Assembly: GCA_002708845.1 (NCBI GenBank)
Contig: PAPI01000036.1
Location: 88,409-152,408, forward strand
Direction: 5' to 3'
Length of the DNA stretch: 64,000 bases
Source: Leeuwenhoekiella sp.
Lineage (GTDB): Bacteria > Bacteroidota > Bacteroidia > Flavobacteriales > Flavobacteriaceae
A program made the position numbers and the translations under genes. This document shows, one piece after another, positions 1 to 9,066 of this stretch (position 1 is its first letter; each line of letters starts with the position of its first letter). Under the pieces are notes generated by a model, which saw only the letters and a program-made list of their open reading frames with translations, did not search any database and was not told the DNA's origin.

Positions 1-549
1 CAACTCGAGCTGGTTGCGATGCATAAAGATAAGGGAACCTTAGAGAGTATACGCGATGCCAAAGTGACCCAGCCCTACATCAGTCTACATACCGATATTT
101 TTAAATCGAGCATTGTACTGTTTCTTTCTGAAATGTTGCGGAATTCGATACAGGAAGAAGAGACCAACCGCCCGCTTTTTGCCTTTTTAGAGCACGCCTT
201 TTTATGGCTCGATCTGCACGGACATTCGGCTAATTTTCATTTGTTGTTTTTGTTGGAATTAACGAAATACCTGGGCTTTTATCCCGATACCTCTGCTACA
301 GCTCACGAATACTTCAATCTTGAGACGGGTTTGTTTGAAACCATAGAAAGCCGCTACAGTGTTTCCGAAGAGAATTTAGAAACGCTCAAAGCCCTATTGG
401 GTACAAATTTTGATGCACTTTCTGAGATTAAACTAAACCAAAAACTAAGAACAAGCTTTGTAAATATGCTGCTCGCATATTATGAATTACATTTGCACGG
501 CTTTAAAAAGCCAAAGTCTTTGGCGGTTTTGAGCAGCTTGTTCAACTAA
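1..549 (+). CDS. recO: DNA repair protein RecO, C-terminal part (5' end outside window)
   Basis: The frame is open from base 1, so the N-terminal OB-fold domain lies outside the window; about 182 C-terminal residues are present. RecO binds single-stranded DNA and helps RecR load RecA in the RecFOR recombination pathway. The alpha-helical C-terminal domain is recognisable by the stretch DIFKSSIVLFLSEMLRNS and by the GFYPDTS...YFNLETGLF block, which is typical of Bacteroidota RecO. The zinc-finger cysteines found in many other RecO proteins are absent, as is common in this phylum. A TonB receptor gene follows 9 bases later in the same direction. Family call is firm. Confidence 0.9.
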   Translation, partial: QLELVAMHKDKGTLESIRDAKVTQPYISLHTDIFKSSIVLFLSEMLRNSIQEEETNRPLFAFLEHAFLWLDLHGHSANFHLLFLLELTKYLGFYPDTSATAHEYFNLETGLFETIESRYSVSEENLETLKALLGTNFDALSEIKLNQKLRTSFVNMLLAYYELHLHGFKKPKSLAVLSSLFN

Positions 550-558
550 AAATCCAAT

Positions 559-2964
559 ATGCGGATTCTTTTTACGCTCCTTTTTTTTATCAACTTCGGT
601 TGTGCAATTTTCGCGCAGCAGATACGCGTTTTAGATCTTCAGACCGGCGAAGCGATTGAAAATGCCAGTCTCTACAATACCGAAAAAAGCCATTCCGCAG
701 TTTCTGATGCAGATGGCCGGGTCGATGTTTCGGCATTTACAAATGGAGAGACGATTTTTATTTCTCACGTTTCTCATCTCACAAAAAAAACAACAAAAGC
801 AGCACTCATTGCCGCAGGTAATGTGGTTTATCTGGCAGATGATGAAAACCTGCTGAATGAGGTGGTGCTTTCGGTATCAAAGTTTGAGCAAAAAGAGCGC
901 GAAGTCGCCCAAAAAATCATTTCGTTGGATGCCGAAGATGTAGAGCTTAAAAATCCACAAACTGCAGCCGATTTGTTAGATCAAAGCGGGCAGGTTTTTG
1001 TTCAAAAAAGTCAGTTGGGTGGCGGTAGCCCGATGATACGTGGTTTTTCTACTAACCGCTTGCTGATCACCGTAGATGGCGTGCGGATGAATACCGCAAT
1101 TTTTCGCTCCGGAAACCTGCAAAACGTGATTAATATAGATCCCTTTAGTGTGGACCAAACTGAAATTATTTTAGGTCCGGGCTCGGTGATTTATGGTAGC
1201 GACGCGGTAGGCGGGGTAATGAATTTTTATACCAAAAGAACGGCTTTTTCTTTTGAAGATAACACCGCTTTAAGCGGAATGGCTTTAACCCGATACGCTA
1301 CCGCAAACAACGAAAAAACGGGTCACGTCGAGCTCAATATCGGCCGAAAAAAATGGGCTTTTTTAAGCAGCATCAGTTATTCGGATTTTGATGATTTACG
1401 TATGGGCGAGCACGGCCCGGACGATTACTTAAGGTCTGAATATGTTGTTACGGAAAATGGTGTGGATCGCGTTGTTGAAAACGACAATCCACTGGTACAG
1501 GTGCCCACCGGATATGATCTGCTCAATCTCACACAAAAAATACGTTTTATGCCTAATGCGATTTGGGATTTTAACCTGGGTCTGCATTACAGCACCACTT
1601 CCGATTATGCCCGTTATGATAGGCTTACCCGCAAGCGCGACCGTCAATTGCGTGCAGCCGAGTGGTATTACGGGCCGCAAACCTGGTTTATGGGTAATTT
1701 TCAGATTGATAAAAAAGGAAATGGCGATTTCTATGATGAAGCTAAGCTGAATGCGGTTATTCAGTATTTTGAAGAAAGCCGAAACGACCGGGATTTTGGA
1801 AAAACAGACTTATTCACCACCCAAGAGCAGGTTAATGCGTATTCGCTAAGTGCCGATTTTACTAAAAAATGGCGGGAACATCGTTTGTTTTACGGCTTAG
1901 AATATGTTTTGAATAAAATCGGTTCATACGGTAAACAAACCGATATCACTACTGGGGAAGAAGCACCCACAGCCAGCCGCTATCCCGATGACTCAAGTTG
2001 GCAATCCCTCGCTGCTTATGTAAGCGGGCAGTTTGATTTAGCTGAAGATTTAACGTTTCAGACCGGACTGCGCTACAACCAGATTTTTCTAAATGCCCGT
2101 TTTGATGATACCTTTTACGATTTTCCGTTTAAAGAGGCTGATTTAAATTTTGGGAATGTCACCGGCTCAGCAGGCTTAAACTGGCAAACCAACGAAACAC
2201 TTAATTTACGCCTCAATCTGGGGACTGCGTTTCGTGCGCCCAACATTGATGATATCGGGAAGATTTTTGACAGCGAACCCGGTTCAGTTGTAGTGCCCAA
2301 TCCCGATTTAAAAGCGGAATATGCATACAATGCCGAAATTGGCGCCGGTTTGCGCGTAGGCGAAAAGTTGCGTTTGGATTTTGCGACCTATTACACCAAA
2401 TTGAATAATGCGCTGGTACGCCGCGATTATAGTTTAAATGGTGAAACCATTATTGATTATCAGGGCGAGCCCAGCACTGTGCAGGCCATACAAAACGCTG
2501 CGAGTGCTGAAGTGTACGGTCTGGAAGCCGGCCTCGAATATTTATTTACTAAAAACTTAAAGCTTACCTCGCAAATCACGATTACTGAAGGCAGTCAGGA
2601 AGAAGATGATGGCAGCAACGCGCCTTTGCGTCATGCGGCTCCCACTTTTGGAAATACCCATATCATTTACCGAATGAAGCGTTGGAAGTTTGATGCTTCT
2701 GCGATCTACAACGGGCAGTTTGATTTTGATGAACTCGCCCCATCTCAGGTAGGCAATGCTTATTTGTACGCGCTTGATGCTAATGGTAATCCCTATTCTC
2801 CGCGCTGGTACACGCTCAATCTCTACAGCGAATACCAGATTGCCAAAAACTGGAAAGCTACCGCTGCTCTGGAAAACATCACCGATCAACGCTATCGCCC
2901 CTATTCTTCAGGTATTTCAGCGCCCGGAAGGAATTTGATTGTGGCGTTGAAATATAGTTTTTAG
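559..2964 (+). CDS. TonB-dependent outer membrane receptor, heme/hemoglobin-type
   Basis: An 801-residue outer membrane receptor using TonB energy for import. It has a signal peptide ending near IFAQQ, a carboxypeptidase-regulatory-like beta-sandwich at about residues 20-90, a plug at about 115-225, and a 22-strand-type barrel ending in the aromatic terminus ALKYSF. The plug contains GGGSPMIRGFSTNRLLI followed by VDGVRMNTAIFRSGNLQNV, which resembles the HmuR/hemoglobin receptor group, so heme or another metal complex is the likely ligand; this is inference. It starts 9 bases after recO and may be co-transcribed. No heme-processing gene is adjacent, which leaves the substrate open. Confidence 0.88.
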   Translation: MRILFTLLFFINFGCAIFAQQIRVLDLQTGEAIENASLYNTEKSHSAVSDADGRVDVSAFTNGETIFISHVSHLTKKTTKAALIAAGNVVYLADDENLLNEVVLSVSKFEQKEREVAQKIISLDAEDVELKNPQTAADLLDQSGQVFVQKSQLGGGSPMIRGFSTNRLLITVDGVRMNTAIFRSGNLQNVINIDPFSVDQTEIILGPGSVIYGSDAVGGVMNFYTKRTAFSFEDNTALSGMALTRYATANNEKTGHVELNIGRKKWAFLSSISYSDFDDLRMGEHGPDDYLRSEYVVTENGVDRVVENDNPLVQVPTGYDLLNLTQKIRFMPNAIWDFNLGLHYSTTSDYARYDRLTRKRDRQLRAAEWYYGPQTWFMGNFQIDKKGNGDFYDEAKLNAVIQYFEESRNDRDFGKTDLFTTQEQVNAYSLSADFTKKWREHRLFYGLEYVLNKIGSYGKQTDITTGEEAPTASRYPDDSSWQSLAAYVSGQFDLAEDLTFQTGLRYNQIFLNARFDDTFYDFPFKEADLNFGNVTGSAGLNWQTNETLNLRLNLGTAFRAPNIDDIGKIFDSEPGSVVVPNPDLKAEYAYNAEIGAGLRVGEKLRLDFATYYTKLNNALVRRDYSLNGETIIDYQGEPSTVQAIQNAASAEVYGLEAGLEYLFTKNLKLTSQITITEGSQEEDDGSNAPLRHAAPTFGNTHIIYRMKRWKFDASAIYNGQFDFDELAPSQVGNAYLYALDANGNPYSPRWYTLNLYSEYQIAKNWKATAALENITDQRYRPYSSGISAPGRNLIVALKYSF

Positions 2965-2998
2965 AAATACACTAACTTCAGCCTAAACTAAAACCGGG

Positions 2999-4321
2999 AT
3001 GAACTTGAAACTACATCACGTTTTCTATTTAGGTTTTGTACTGTTACAGATTATTTCTGTGCAGGCTCAAACCTATTCGCCTAACCGTACTTATAACGAT
3101 ACACTCGATTACCGCCCTGTAAATTCTGATTTTATCATTTCCAAAGTAGATTCCATAATGAATCTGGGAATTGAAAATCAGGCATTTCCCGGAGCGCAAG
3201 TGTTGGTGGCCAAAAACGGCAGTATTATTTTTCACAAAGCATACGGGTTTCATACGTATGACAGTTTGCAGCCGGTTAAAAATGATGATTTATACGATCT
3301 GGCTTCGGTGACCAAAGTGACGGCAGCTTTACCCGCGATTATGAAGCTGGTTGATGCAGGTAAACTCGATCTGGATTCACCTTTTAGCACCTACTGGACC
3401 CCCTGGAAGCGGCGCCGCGATAAACGCGATTTGACCCTTCGCGAAATTCTTGCACATCAGGCCGGTCTGGAACCTTATATTGTTTTTTTAAGCGATGTAC
3501 TTAAAAAAGACGGAAGCTTTAAGCATCGATTTGTACACGATAAAAAATCCCGGCGGTTTTCGGTACAGACGTATAACAACCTGTGGTTAAACAAACGTTT
3601 TGTGCGCAAAATGTATCGTAAAATCAACCGCTCTGAAGTTTCCGAAGAGAAGAAATACACCTATTCGGGGCTTTCGTTTTTGCTCTATCCTCAAATTGTG
3701 GAGAACCTAACAGGTGTGCCGTACGAGCAGTATCTTAAGGAAAACTTTTACGGCCCGCTGGGTGCTAAAACCTTGATGTTTAATCCCGAACAACACGGTT
3801 TTCCGCAGGAACGCATCATTCCCACCGAGGCCGATTCCATCTACCGCAAAGCGGAGGTTTTAGGCTGGGTACACGATGAGAATGCAAGTTTGATGGGCGG
3901 TGTTTCGGGCAATGCAGGCCTGTTTGCGACCGCAGCTGATTTGGCCAAACTGATACAGATGTATATGAATATGGGCATCTATGACGGCAAGCGTTATATT
4001 TCAGAAAAAACCATGCGCGAATTTACACGGGTTCAATATCCGGATAACGATAACCGCCGCGGTTTGGGTTTTGATAAACCTTATTTAAACAATGCCGAAA
4101 AACCACTGGCAGAAGCCTATCCCAATCCTGAAGTGAGCCCTGCAAGCTTTGGGCACAGCGGGTTTACCGGTACTTTTGTGTGGGCAGACCCGGTTAACGA
4201 ATTGGTTTTTGTCTTTCTATCTAACCGGGTTTACCCCAGCCGAACGCATACTGCGATTTACGATCTGAACATCAGGCCGGCACTGATGCAGGTTTTTTAT
4301 CAGGCTCCGGAATTGAATTAG
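2999..4321 (+). CDS. Secreted serine hydrolase, beta-lactamase/penicillin-binding family (class C fold)
   Basis: A 440-residue periplasmic or secreted serine hydrolase with a signal peptide ending near VQAQ. The class C beta-lactamase fold motifs are visible: the nucleophile SxxK as LASVTKVTAAL near residue 103, a Tyr motif at KYTYSGLSF near residue 219, and a C-terminal HSGFTGTFVW that takes the place of the KTG box. Members include esterases, DD-peptidases and amidohydrolases, and the C-terminal domains of some Bacteroidota glycosidases are related. Real beta-lactam hydrolysis is not implied. It follows the TonB receptor after 34 bases; a functional link is possible but unproven. Confidence 0.85.
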   Translation: MNLKLHHVFYLGFVLLQIISVQAQTYSPNRTYNDTLDYRPVNSDFIISKVDSIMNLGIENQAFPGAQVLVAKNGSIIFHKAYGFHTYDSLQPVKNDDLYDLASVTKVTAALPAIMKLVDAGKLDLDSPFSTYWTPWKRRRDKRDLTLREILAHQAGLEPYIVFLSDVLKKDGSFKHRFVHDKKSRRFSVQTYNNLWLNKRFVRKMYRKINRSEVSEEKKYTYSGLSFLLYPQIVENLTGVPYEQYLKENFYGPLGAKTLMFNPEQHGFPQERIIPTEADSIYRKAEVLGWVHDENASLMGGVSGNAGLFATAADLAKLIQMYMNMGIYDGKRYISEKTMREFTRVQYPDNDNRRGLGFDKPYLNNAEKPLAEAYPNPEVSPASFGHSGFTGTFVWADPVNELVFVFLSNRVYPSRTHTAIYDLNIRPALMQVFYQAPELN

Positions 4322-4390
4322 GAATAAATTCTCAGAAAAACTGCTGTTGACAGCTTGCTTTTCCTCATCTGTTTTCTAACCAAAATTGTC

Positions 4391-4398
4391 TAATTTTG
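4391..4398 (+). promoter_or_regulatory. Bacteroidota -7 box upstream of ileS
   Basis: TAATTTTG matches the TAnnTTTG -7 consensus of the Bacteroidota housekeeping sigma factor exactly. It lies 24 bases before the ileS ATG, leaving a leader of about 18 bases. I see no clear TTTG -33 element at the expected distance. Confidence 0.6.
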
Positions 4399-4422
4399 CA
4401 CACTTATTAGAAAACGCATATC

Positions 4423-7400
4423 ATGAGCACAAAGTTCCCTGAATATAAAGGACTTGACCTGCCAAAAGTGGCCGAAGAAATTTTAGCCTACTGGCAGGAA
4501 AACGAAATCTTTGAAAAGAGTATCTCAACCCGCGAAGGTAATGAGCCCTACATCTTTTTTGAAGGTCCGCCATCTGCAAACGGAATGCCCGGTATTCACC
4601 ACGTGATGGCACGTGCGATTAAAGATATTTTCTGTCGTTTTCAAACCCAAAAAGGGAAGCAGGTAAAGCGTAAGGCCGGTTGGGATACTCACGGACTTCC
4701 GGTAGAGTTGGGTGTTGAGAAAGAACTCGGCATTACCAAAGAAGACATCGGTAAAAAAATAAGCGTTTCTGAATACAACGAAGCCTGTAAGAATGCAGTA
4801 ATGCGCTACACCGATGTGTGGAACAACCTTACTGAACAAATGGGGTATTGGGTAGATATGGAAGATCCCTACATTACCTACAAGCCCAAATACATGGAAA
4901 CGGTATGGTGGCTGCTTAAAAACATTTATGATAAAGGCCTTATTTACAAAGGCTACACGATACAACCTTATTCTCCTAAGGCAGGAACTGGTTTAAGTTC
5001 GCACGAACTCAACCAGCCCGGTACCTATCAGGATGTGACTGATACTACAGTAACAGCATTTTTTCCCCTGGCCCCCCAAGGGGGAAATGTGGAACGTTTC
5101 AAAAAGGCTTTCAAAATAAGTAAAAGCTCCCCCTTGGGGGGCGGGGGGGGATTTGGTTTTCTTGCCTGGACGACCACGCCCTGGACTTTGCCTTCTAACA
5201 CCGCGTTGACGGTTGGGAAAAAGATCGATTATGTATTGGTTAAAACCTTTAATCAGTACACGTTTGAGCCTATTCAGGTGGTTTGTGCTAAAGCTTTGGT
5301 GGATAAACAATTCTCTAAAAAATTCTTCGTTGCTGAAAGTGAGGAAGATTTTACCAATTTCAGCGAAAAAGATAAAAAGATCCCATATCAAATCGTAGCT
5401 GAATGCAAAGGCAGCGACCTGCTTGAGTTGCGTTACGAGCCGGTGATTGATTATGTGCAACCGCATGACAATCCGGAAAATGCATTCCGGGTGATTGCCG
5501 GGGATTTTGTAACTACTGAAGATGGTACCGGTATCGTGCATACCTCACCCACTTTTGGTGCAGACGATGCTATGGTAGCCAAACAGGCAGAGCCACCCGT
5601 ACCGCCTATGCTTGTTAAAGATGAGAACGGAAACTTAGTACCGCTTGTAGACCTTCAGGGTCGTTTTCGTCCTGAGTTGAAAGAATTTGGAGGTAAATAC
5701 GTTAAAAACGAGTATTACGACGACGGTGAAGCACCCGAAAAGAGTGTTGACGTTGAGATTGCGATTAAATTAAAGGAAGAAAACAAAGCCTTCAAGGTGG
5801 AAAAATACGTGCACAGTTATCCCAACTGCTGGCGTACCGATAAACCTATTTTATACTATCCGCTAGATTCTTGGTTTATCAAAGTGACCGATGTACGTGA
5901 TCGTATGCACGAGTTAAATTTAGGCATCAACTGGAAACCTAAAGCGACCGGAGAAGGCCGTTTCGGCAACTGGCTGGCTAATGCCAACGACTGGAATTTA
6001 TCACGCTCGCGTTACTGGGGAATTCCGTTGCCAATCTGGAGAACAGAGGATGGCAAAGAGGAAATCATCATTGGTTCGGTTGCCGAACTAAAAGAAAAAA
6101 TCACCGAAGCGATAAATGCCGGAGTGATGGATGCCGATCCGTTTGCAGATTTTGTGCCGGGCGACATGAGTGAAGCGAATTATGATTTAATCGATCTGCA
6201 TAAAAATGTGGTAGATGAGATAAAACTGGTTTCGCAAAGCGGAAAAGTTATGCGTCGCGAAGCAGATCTGATCGATGTGTGGTTTGACAGCGGAAGCATG
6301 CCGTACGCACAATGGCATTACCCGTTTGAAAACAAAGAGAAAGTAGAAAAAACCTGGCGTAAAGCCGATTTTATCGCAGAAGGGGTTGACCAAACCCGTG
6401 GATGGTTTTATACCCTTCACGCGATTGCTACAATGACTTTTGACGATGTAGCGTATAAAAATGTAGTCTCAAACGGACTTGTACTCGACAAAAACGGACA
6501 AAAAATGTCGAAGCGTTTGGGTAATGCAGTAGATCCGTTTACGACGCTTAATACCTTTGGTCCAGATGCGACCCGCTGGTATATGATCAGCAATGCAAAC
6601 CCATGGGATAACCTGAAGTTTGATCTGGACGGGATTACTGAAGTACAACGTAAATTCTTCGGTACCCTTTATAATACCTATTCATTCTTTTCGCTTTATG
6701 CGAATTTGGATAATTTCAGCTATGCTGAAGAAGAAATTGCCTGGAAAGACCGCCCGGAGATTGACCGCTGGATTCTTTCAGAATTAAATACATTGATCGA
6801 TCAGGTAGATGCTTTTTACGCCGATTATGAGCCTACCAAGGCTACGCGTGCGATTTCAGATTTTGTGCAGGAAAACCTGAGTAACTGGTTCGTGCGTTTA
6901 AGTCGCCGCCGTTACTGGAAAGGCGAGTATGCGCACGATAAAATTTCGGCCTATCAAACTTTATATACCTGTTTGATTACGGTTGCAAAACTGGGCGCTC
7001 CGGTAGCTCCATTTTATATGGATCGTTTGTATAAAGACCTGAACGGATTAACCGGTCGCGAAGCTTCAGAAAGTGTACATTTGGCAGATTTTCCGGTGAG
7101 TGATGCTTCACAAATAGACCGCAGTCTGGAACGCAAGATGCAAAAAGCACAGACCATTTCATCGTTAACGCTTTCGCTTCGTGCAAAGGAAAAAATAAAG
7201 GTAAGGCAGCCTTTACAGCGTATTATGATCCCGGTTTTGGATGAGAGTCAGCGGGAAGAAATACTTTCGGTACAGGATTTGATAAAATCTGAGGTAAATG
7301 TCAAGCAAATTGAACTGATTGATGATGCTTCGGGAATCCTGGTGAAGAATATTAAACCCAATTTTAAGGTGTTGGGACCTCGTTTTGGAAAAGATATGAA

Positions 7401-7863
7401 GCTGGTAGCCGGTGCTATAACTGCTATGAGTGCCAAAGATATAGCCACTATTGAAAATGAAGGAAAAATCACGGTGGACATTAATGGAAAAAGTGTTATT
7501 TTGGCGCCCGAAGATGTGGAAATCACCTCTCAGGATATTGAAGGTTGGCTAGTTGCAAGCGGCGGCGGACTCACCGTTGCACTCGATGTAACGCTAACCG
7601 AAGAATTGAAAAATGAAGGTATTGCCCGCGAACTGATTAATCGCATTCAAAACCTGCGTAAAGACAGTGGTTTTGAAGTAACCGATAAGATTGAAGTACA
7701 ATTACAGCGTGACGGAAAGGTCGAGAAAGCCGTTAGCGAGAATTTAGACTATATAAAAATGGAAACGCTCACCGCAAAACTCGACGTTGCAGAGCAGGTT
7801 ACTAACGGAATAGCTATTGCTTTTGATGATGTAGAAACAATATTGGCTATTAAAAAACAGTAA
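4423..7863 (+). CDS. ileS: Isoleucyl-tRNA synthetase, long form, with an embedded repeat
   Basis: Class I aminoacyl-tRNA synthetase that charges tRNA-Ile in the cytoplasm. It has 1146 residues, the long form usual in Bacteroidota. The HIGH-type motif is GMPGIHHVMAR near residue 57 and the KMSKS-type motif is GQKMSKRLGN near residue 694. The CP1 editing domain is marked by WTTTPWTLPSN near residue 248, followed by the anticodon-binding domain and a long C-terminal region. Residues about 215-243 are encoded by a GC-rich inverted repeat (5065-5150) that looks like an in-frame insertion just before the WTTTPWT editing motif. The frame is intact, so the protein is probably active. A -7 box lies 24 bases upstream and the dksA-like gene follows after 6 bases. 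Confidence 0.96.
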   Translation: MSTKFPEYKGLDLPKVAEEILAYWQENEIFEKSISTREGNEPYIFFEGPPSANGMPGIHHVMARAIKDIFCRFQTQKGKQVKRKAGWDTHGLPVELGVEKELGITKEDIGKKISVSEYNEACKNAVMRYTDVWNNLTEQMGYWVDMEDPYITYKPKYMETVWWLLKNIYDKGLIYKGYTIQPYSPKAGTGLSSHELNQPGTYQDVTDTTVTAFFPLAPQGGNVERFKKAFKISKSSPLGGGGGFGFLAWTTTPWTLPSNTALTVGKKIDYVLVKTFNQYTFEPIQVVCAKALVDKQFSKKFFVAESEEDFTNFSEKDKKIPYQIVAECKGSDLLELRYEPVIDYVQPHDNPENAFRVIAGDFVTTEDGTGIVHTSPTFGADDAMVAKQAEPPVPPMLVKDENGNLVPLVDLQGRFRPELKEFGGKYVKNEYYDDGEAPEKSVDVEIAIKLKEENKAFKVEKYVHSYPNCWRTDKPILYYPLDSWFIKVTDVRDRMHELNLGINWKPKATGEGRFGNWLANANDWNLSRSRYWGIPLPIWRTEDGKEEIIIGSVAELKEKITEAINAGVMDADPFADFVPGDMSEANYDLIDLHKNVVDEIKLVSQSGKVMRREADLIDVWFDSGSMPYAQWHYPFENKEKVEKTWRKADFIAEGVDQTRGWFYTLHAIATMTFDDVAYKNVVSNGLVLDKNGQKMSKRLGNAVDPFTTLNTFGPDATRWYMISNANPWDNLKFDLDGITEVQRKFFGTLYNTYSFFSLYANLDNFSYAEEEIAWKDRPEIDRWILSELNTLIDQVDAFYADYEPTKATRAISDFVQENLSNWFVRLSRRRYWKGEYAHDKISAYQTLYTCLITVAKLGAPVAPFYMDRLYKDLNGLTGREASESVHLADFPVSDASQIDRSLERKMQKAQTISSLTLSLRAKEKIKVRQPLQRIMIPVLDESQREEILSVQDLIKSEVNVKQIELIDDASGILVKNIKPNFKVLGPRFGKDMKLVAGAITAMSAKDIATIENEGKITVDINGKSVILAPEDVEITSQDIEGWLVASGGGLTVALDVTLTEELKNEGIARELINRIQNLRKDSGFEVTDKIEVQLQRDGKVEKAVSENLDYIKMETLTAKLDVAEQVTNGIAIAFDDVETILAIKKQ
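5065..5150. repeat. GC-rich inverted-repeat element embedded in the ileS reading frame
   Basis: The left arm GCCCCCCAAGGGGG (5071-5084) is the exact reverse complement of the right arm CCCCCTTGGGGGGC (5129-5142). The arms enclose about 44 bases of AT-rich sequence, and each arm is itself partly palindromic. The right end continues as an eight-base G run. The element has the size and architecture of a small palindromic repeat. It is read through in frame as a Gly/Pro/Lys-rich loop of IleS. A related 92-bp element lies at 32645-32736. Confidence 0.8.
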
Positions 7864-7869
7864 ACAACT

Positions 7870-8253
7870 ATGGCGGCAGACATTAAAGAACGTTACAGCG
7901 ATGCCGAACTCGAAGAGTTCAGAGTATTAATTCAGCAAAAGATTGATAAGGCTCAAAAAGATCTTGACCTTATTAAGAGTGCTTATATGAATGATGGGAA
8001 TAACGGTACAGATGATACTTCACCTACATTTAAAGCTTTTGAGGAAGGTAGCGAGACTATGAGTAAAGAAGCAAATTCTGCTTTGGCCATCCGTCAGGAG
8101 AAGTTTATCCGGGATCTTAGAAACGCGCTTAACCGTATTCAAAATAAGACCTATGGTATATGTCGTGTAACAGGTAAACTGATTAATAAAGAACGTTTGA
8201 AGTTAGTGCCTCACGCTACACTGAGCATCGAAGCAAAAAACATGCAGAAATAA
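7870..8253 (+). CDS. TraR/DksA-family transcription regulator, zinc-site-degenerate
   Basis: A 127-residue DksA/TraR-like protein. This family binds in the secondary channel of RNA polymerase and modulates initiation, often with ppGpp. Residues about 8-75 form the coiled-coil region, with an acidic DDTSP turn near its middle. The C-terminal globular part reads NKTYGICRVTGKLINKERL and has a single cysteine where classical DksA has a four-cysteine zinc finger. This degenerate finger is common in Bacteroidota homologs. It starts 6 bases after ileS, so it is likely co-transcribed, and it is followed by a terminator at 8279-8309. Confidence 0.87.
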   Translation: MAADIKERYSDAELEEFRVLIQQKIDKAQKDLDLIKSAYMNDGNNGTDDTSPTFKAFEEGSETMSKEANSALAIRQEKFIRDLRNALNRIQNKTYGICRVTGKLINKERLKLVPHATLSIEAKNMQK

Positions 8254-8278
8254 ACTTTTAACAAGTATAGATTAAGAG

Positions 8279-8309
8279 ACGCTTCAGATTTTTCTGGAGC
8301 GTTTTTTGT
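8279..8309 (+). terminator. Rho-independent terminator after the ileS-dksA-like pair
   Basis: The stem ACGCTTCAG / CTGGAGCGT has 9 pairs with one G-T wobble and a 6-base loop. It is followed directly by a run of six T. It lies 25 bases after the upstream stop codon and 15 bases before the next start. Confidence 0.8.
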
Positions 8310-8323
8310 TAGTTTAGAGCCCT

Positions 8324-8950
8324 ATGCGGTTACAGAAATTCATTTTGTTAGTTCTTTTTTTGGGAAGCTTTGCCGGTTTTTCGCAGAAAACCATGCTTAA
8401 CACGCTCGATGCGCAATCTGTAAAAGGAATATTTATTGATTCTGATCAGGTTTTTGAGGTGTTTGTAAAAGCTACAAGCAGTTCAGAATTTAGCGTAACA
8501 GCTGAGGTGGAAGGTGAAACCTTTGAAACGCTCAAGTTAGACACTAAAATAGAAAATGGCCTGTGGTATATAAAAACCGGCCGTAGCATAGGATTTAAGA
8601 ATATAGATGATAAGCTGGCGGCGCATAAAGTATTATCAGTAGTATTGTATGTTGAAATGCCTTTAAATAAAGAAGTATGGGTGGATTCGGATCTGGCTTC
8701 GGTGCAATTAACGGGAGCCTTTAATCAAATCAATCTCAATTTGTTAGGAGGAGGCTGTATACTGAATGATTTTCGCGGTAACGGAATTGTAAACACGCTG
8801 CGCGGAAATATCAAGGCGAAAGTGAATGATACGCGAGTGCTGGCTGAAAGCCGCAATGGCATTGTTAATATTAAAGAAACCGGTTTCGGAAGCTTTCTGC
8901 TTAGCCTAAAAACGATTGATGGCGATATAAGCGTAAGCCAATCTGAATAA
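8324..8950 (+). CDS. Secreted beta-strand-repeat protein of unknown function (DUF4097/DUF2807-like)
   Basis: A 208-residue exported protein with a signal peptide (charged start, hydrophobic core, cleavage near GFSQK). The mature part is dominated by short alternating hydrophobic strands, such as VWVDSDLASVQLTGAFNQI, which suggests a beta-helix or beta-solenoid like the DUF4097/DUF2807 adhesin-like proteins. I see no catalytic motif. It sits between the dksA-like terminator and lspA. The function is unknown and the family assignment is tentative. Confidence 0.6.
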   Translation: MRLQKFILLVLFLGSFAGFSQKTMLNTLDAQSVKGIFIDSDQVFEVFVKATSSSEFSVTAEVEGETFETLKLDTKIENGLWYIKTGRSIGFKNIDDKLAAHKVLSVVLYVEMPLNKEVWVDSDLASVQLTGAFNQINLNLLGGGCILNDFRGNGIVNTLRGNIKAKVNDTRVLAESRNGIVNIKETGFGSFLLSLKTIDGDISVSQSE

Positions 8951-9066
8951 ATTAAGTATTTTTACGCGCCTTTACCGCTATATATCCTTAGTTGAAATGC
9001 GGGAAAGGTGTCAGGAATTGAAGAACCTGCGATTTAAAAATCGCGTTCGGCTATTAAAAGAAGTAC

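Noticed and set aside
3302-3320. Beta-lactam resistance gene
   Set aside because: SxxK is present, but the KTG box is replaced by HSG and the family includes many esterases and peptidases, so resistance is not supported.
5129-5150. Frameshift in ileS at the G/C homopolymer runs
   Set aside because: The frame continues intact on both sides into conserved IleS sequence (TDTTVTAFFPL before and WTTTPWTLPSN after).
4525-5541. Long minus-strand open frames inside ileS (146 and 182 codons)
   Set aside because: They lie wholly within a conserved essential gene, have no promoter or family motif, and follow from codon bias on the other strand.
8990-9066. A complete tRNA gene upstream of lspA
   Set aside because: The possible anticodon stem has a six-base loop, not seven, and no T-arm (GGTTCGA) or acceptor stem follows before the lspA start.
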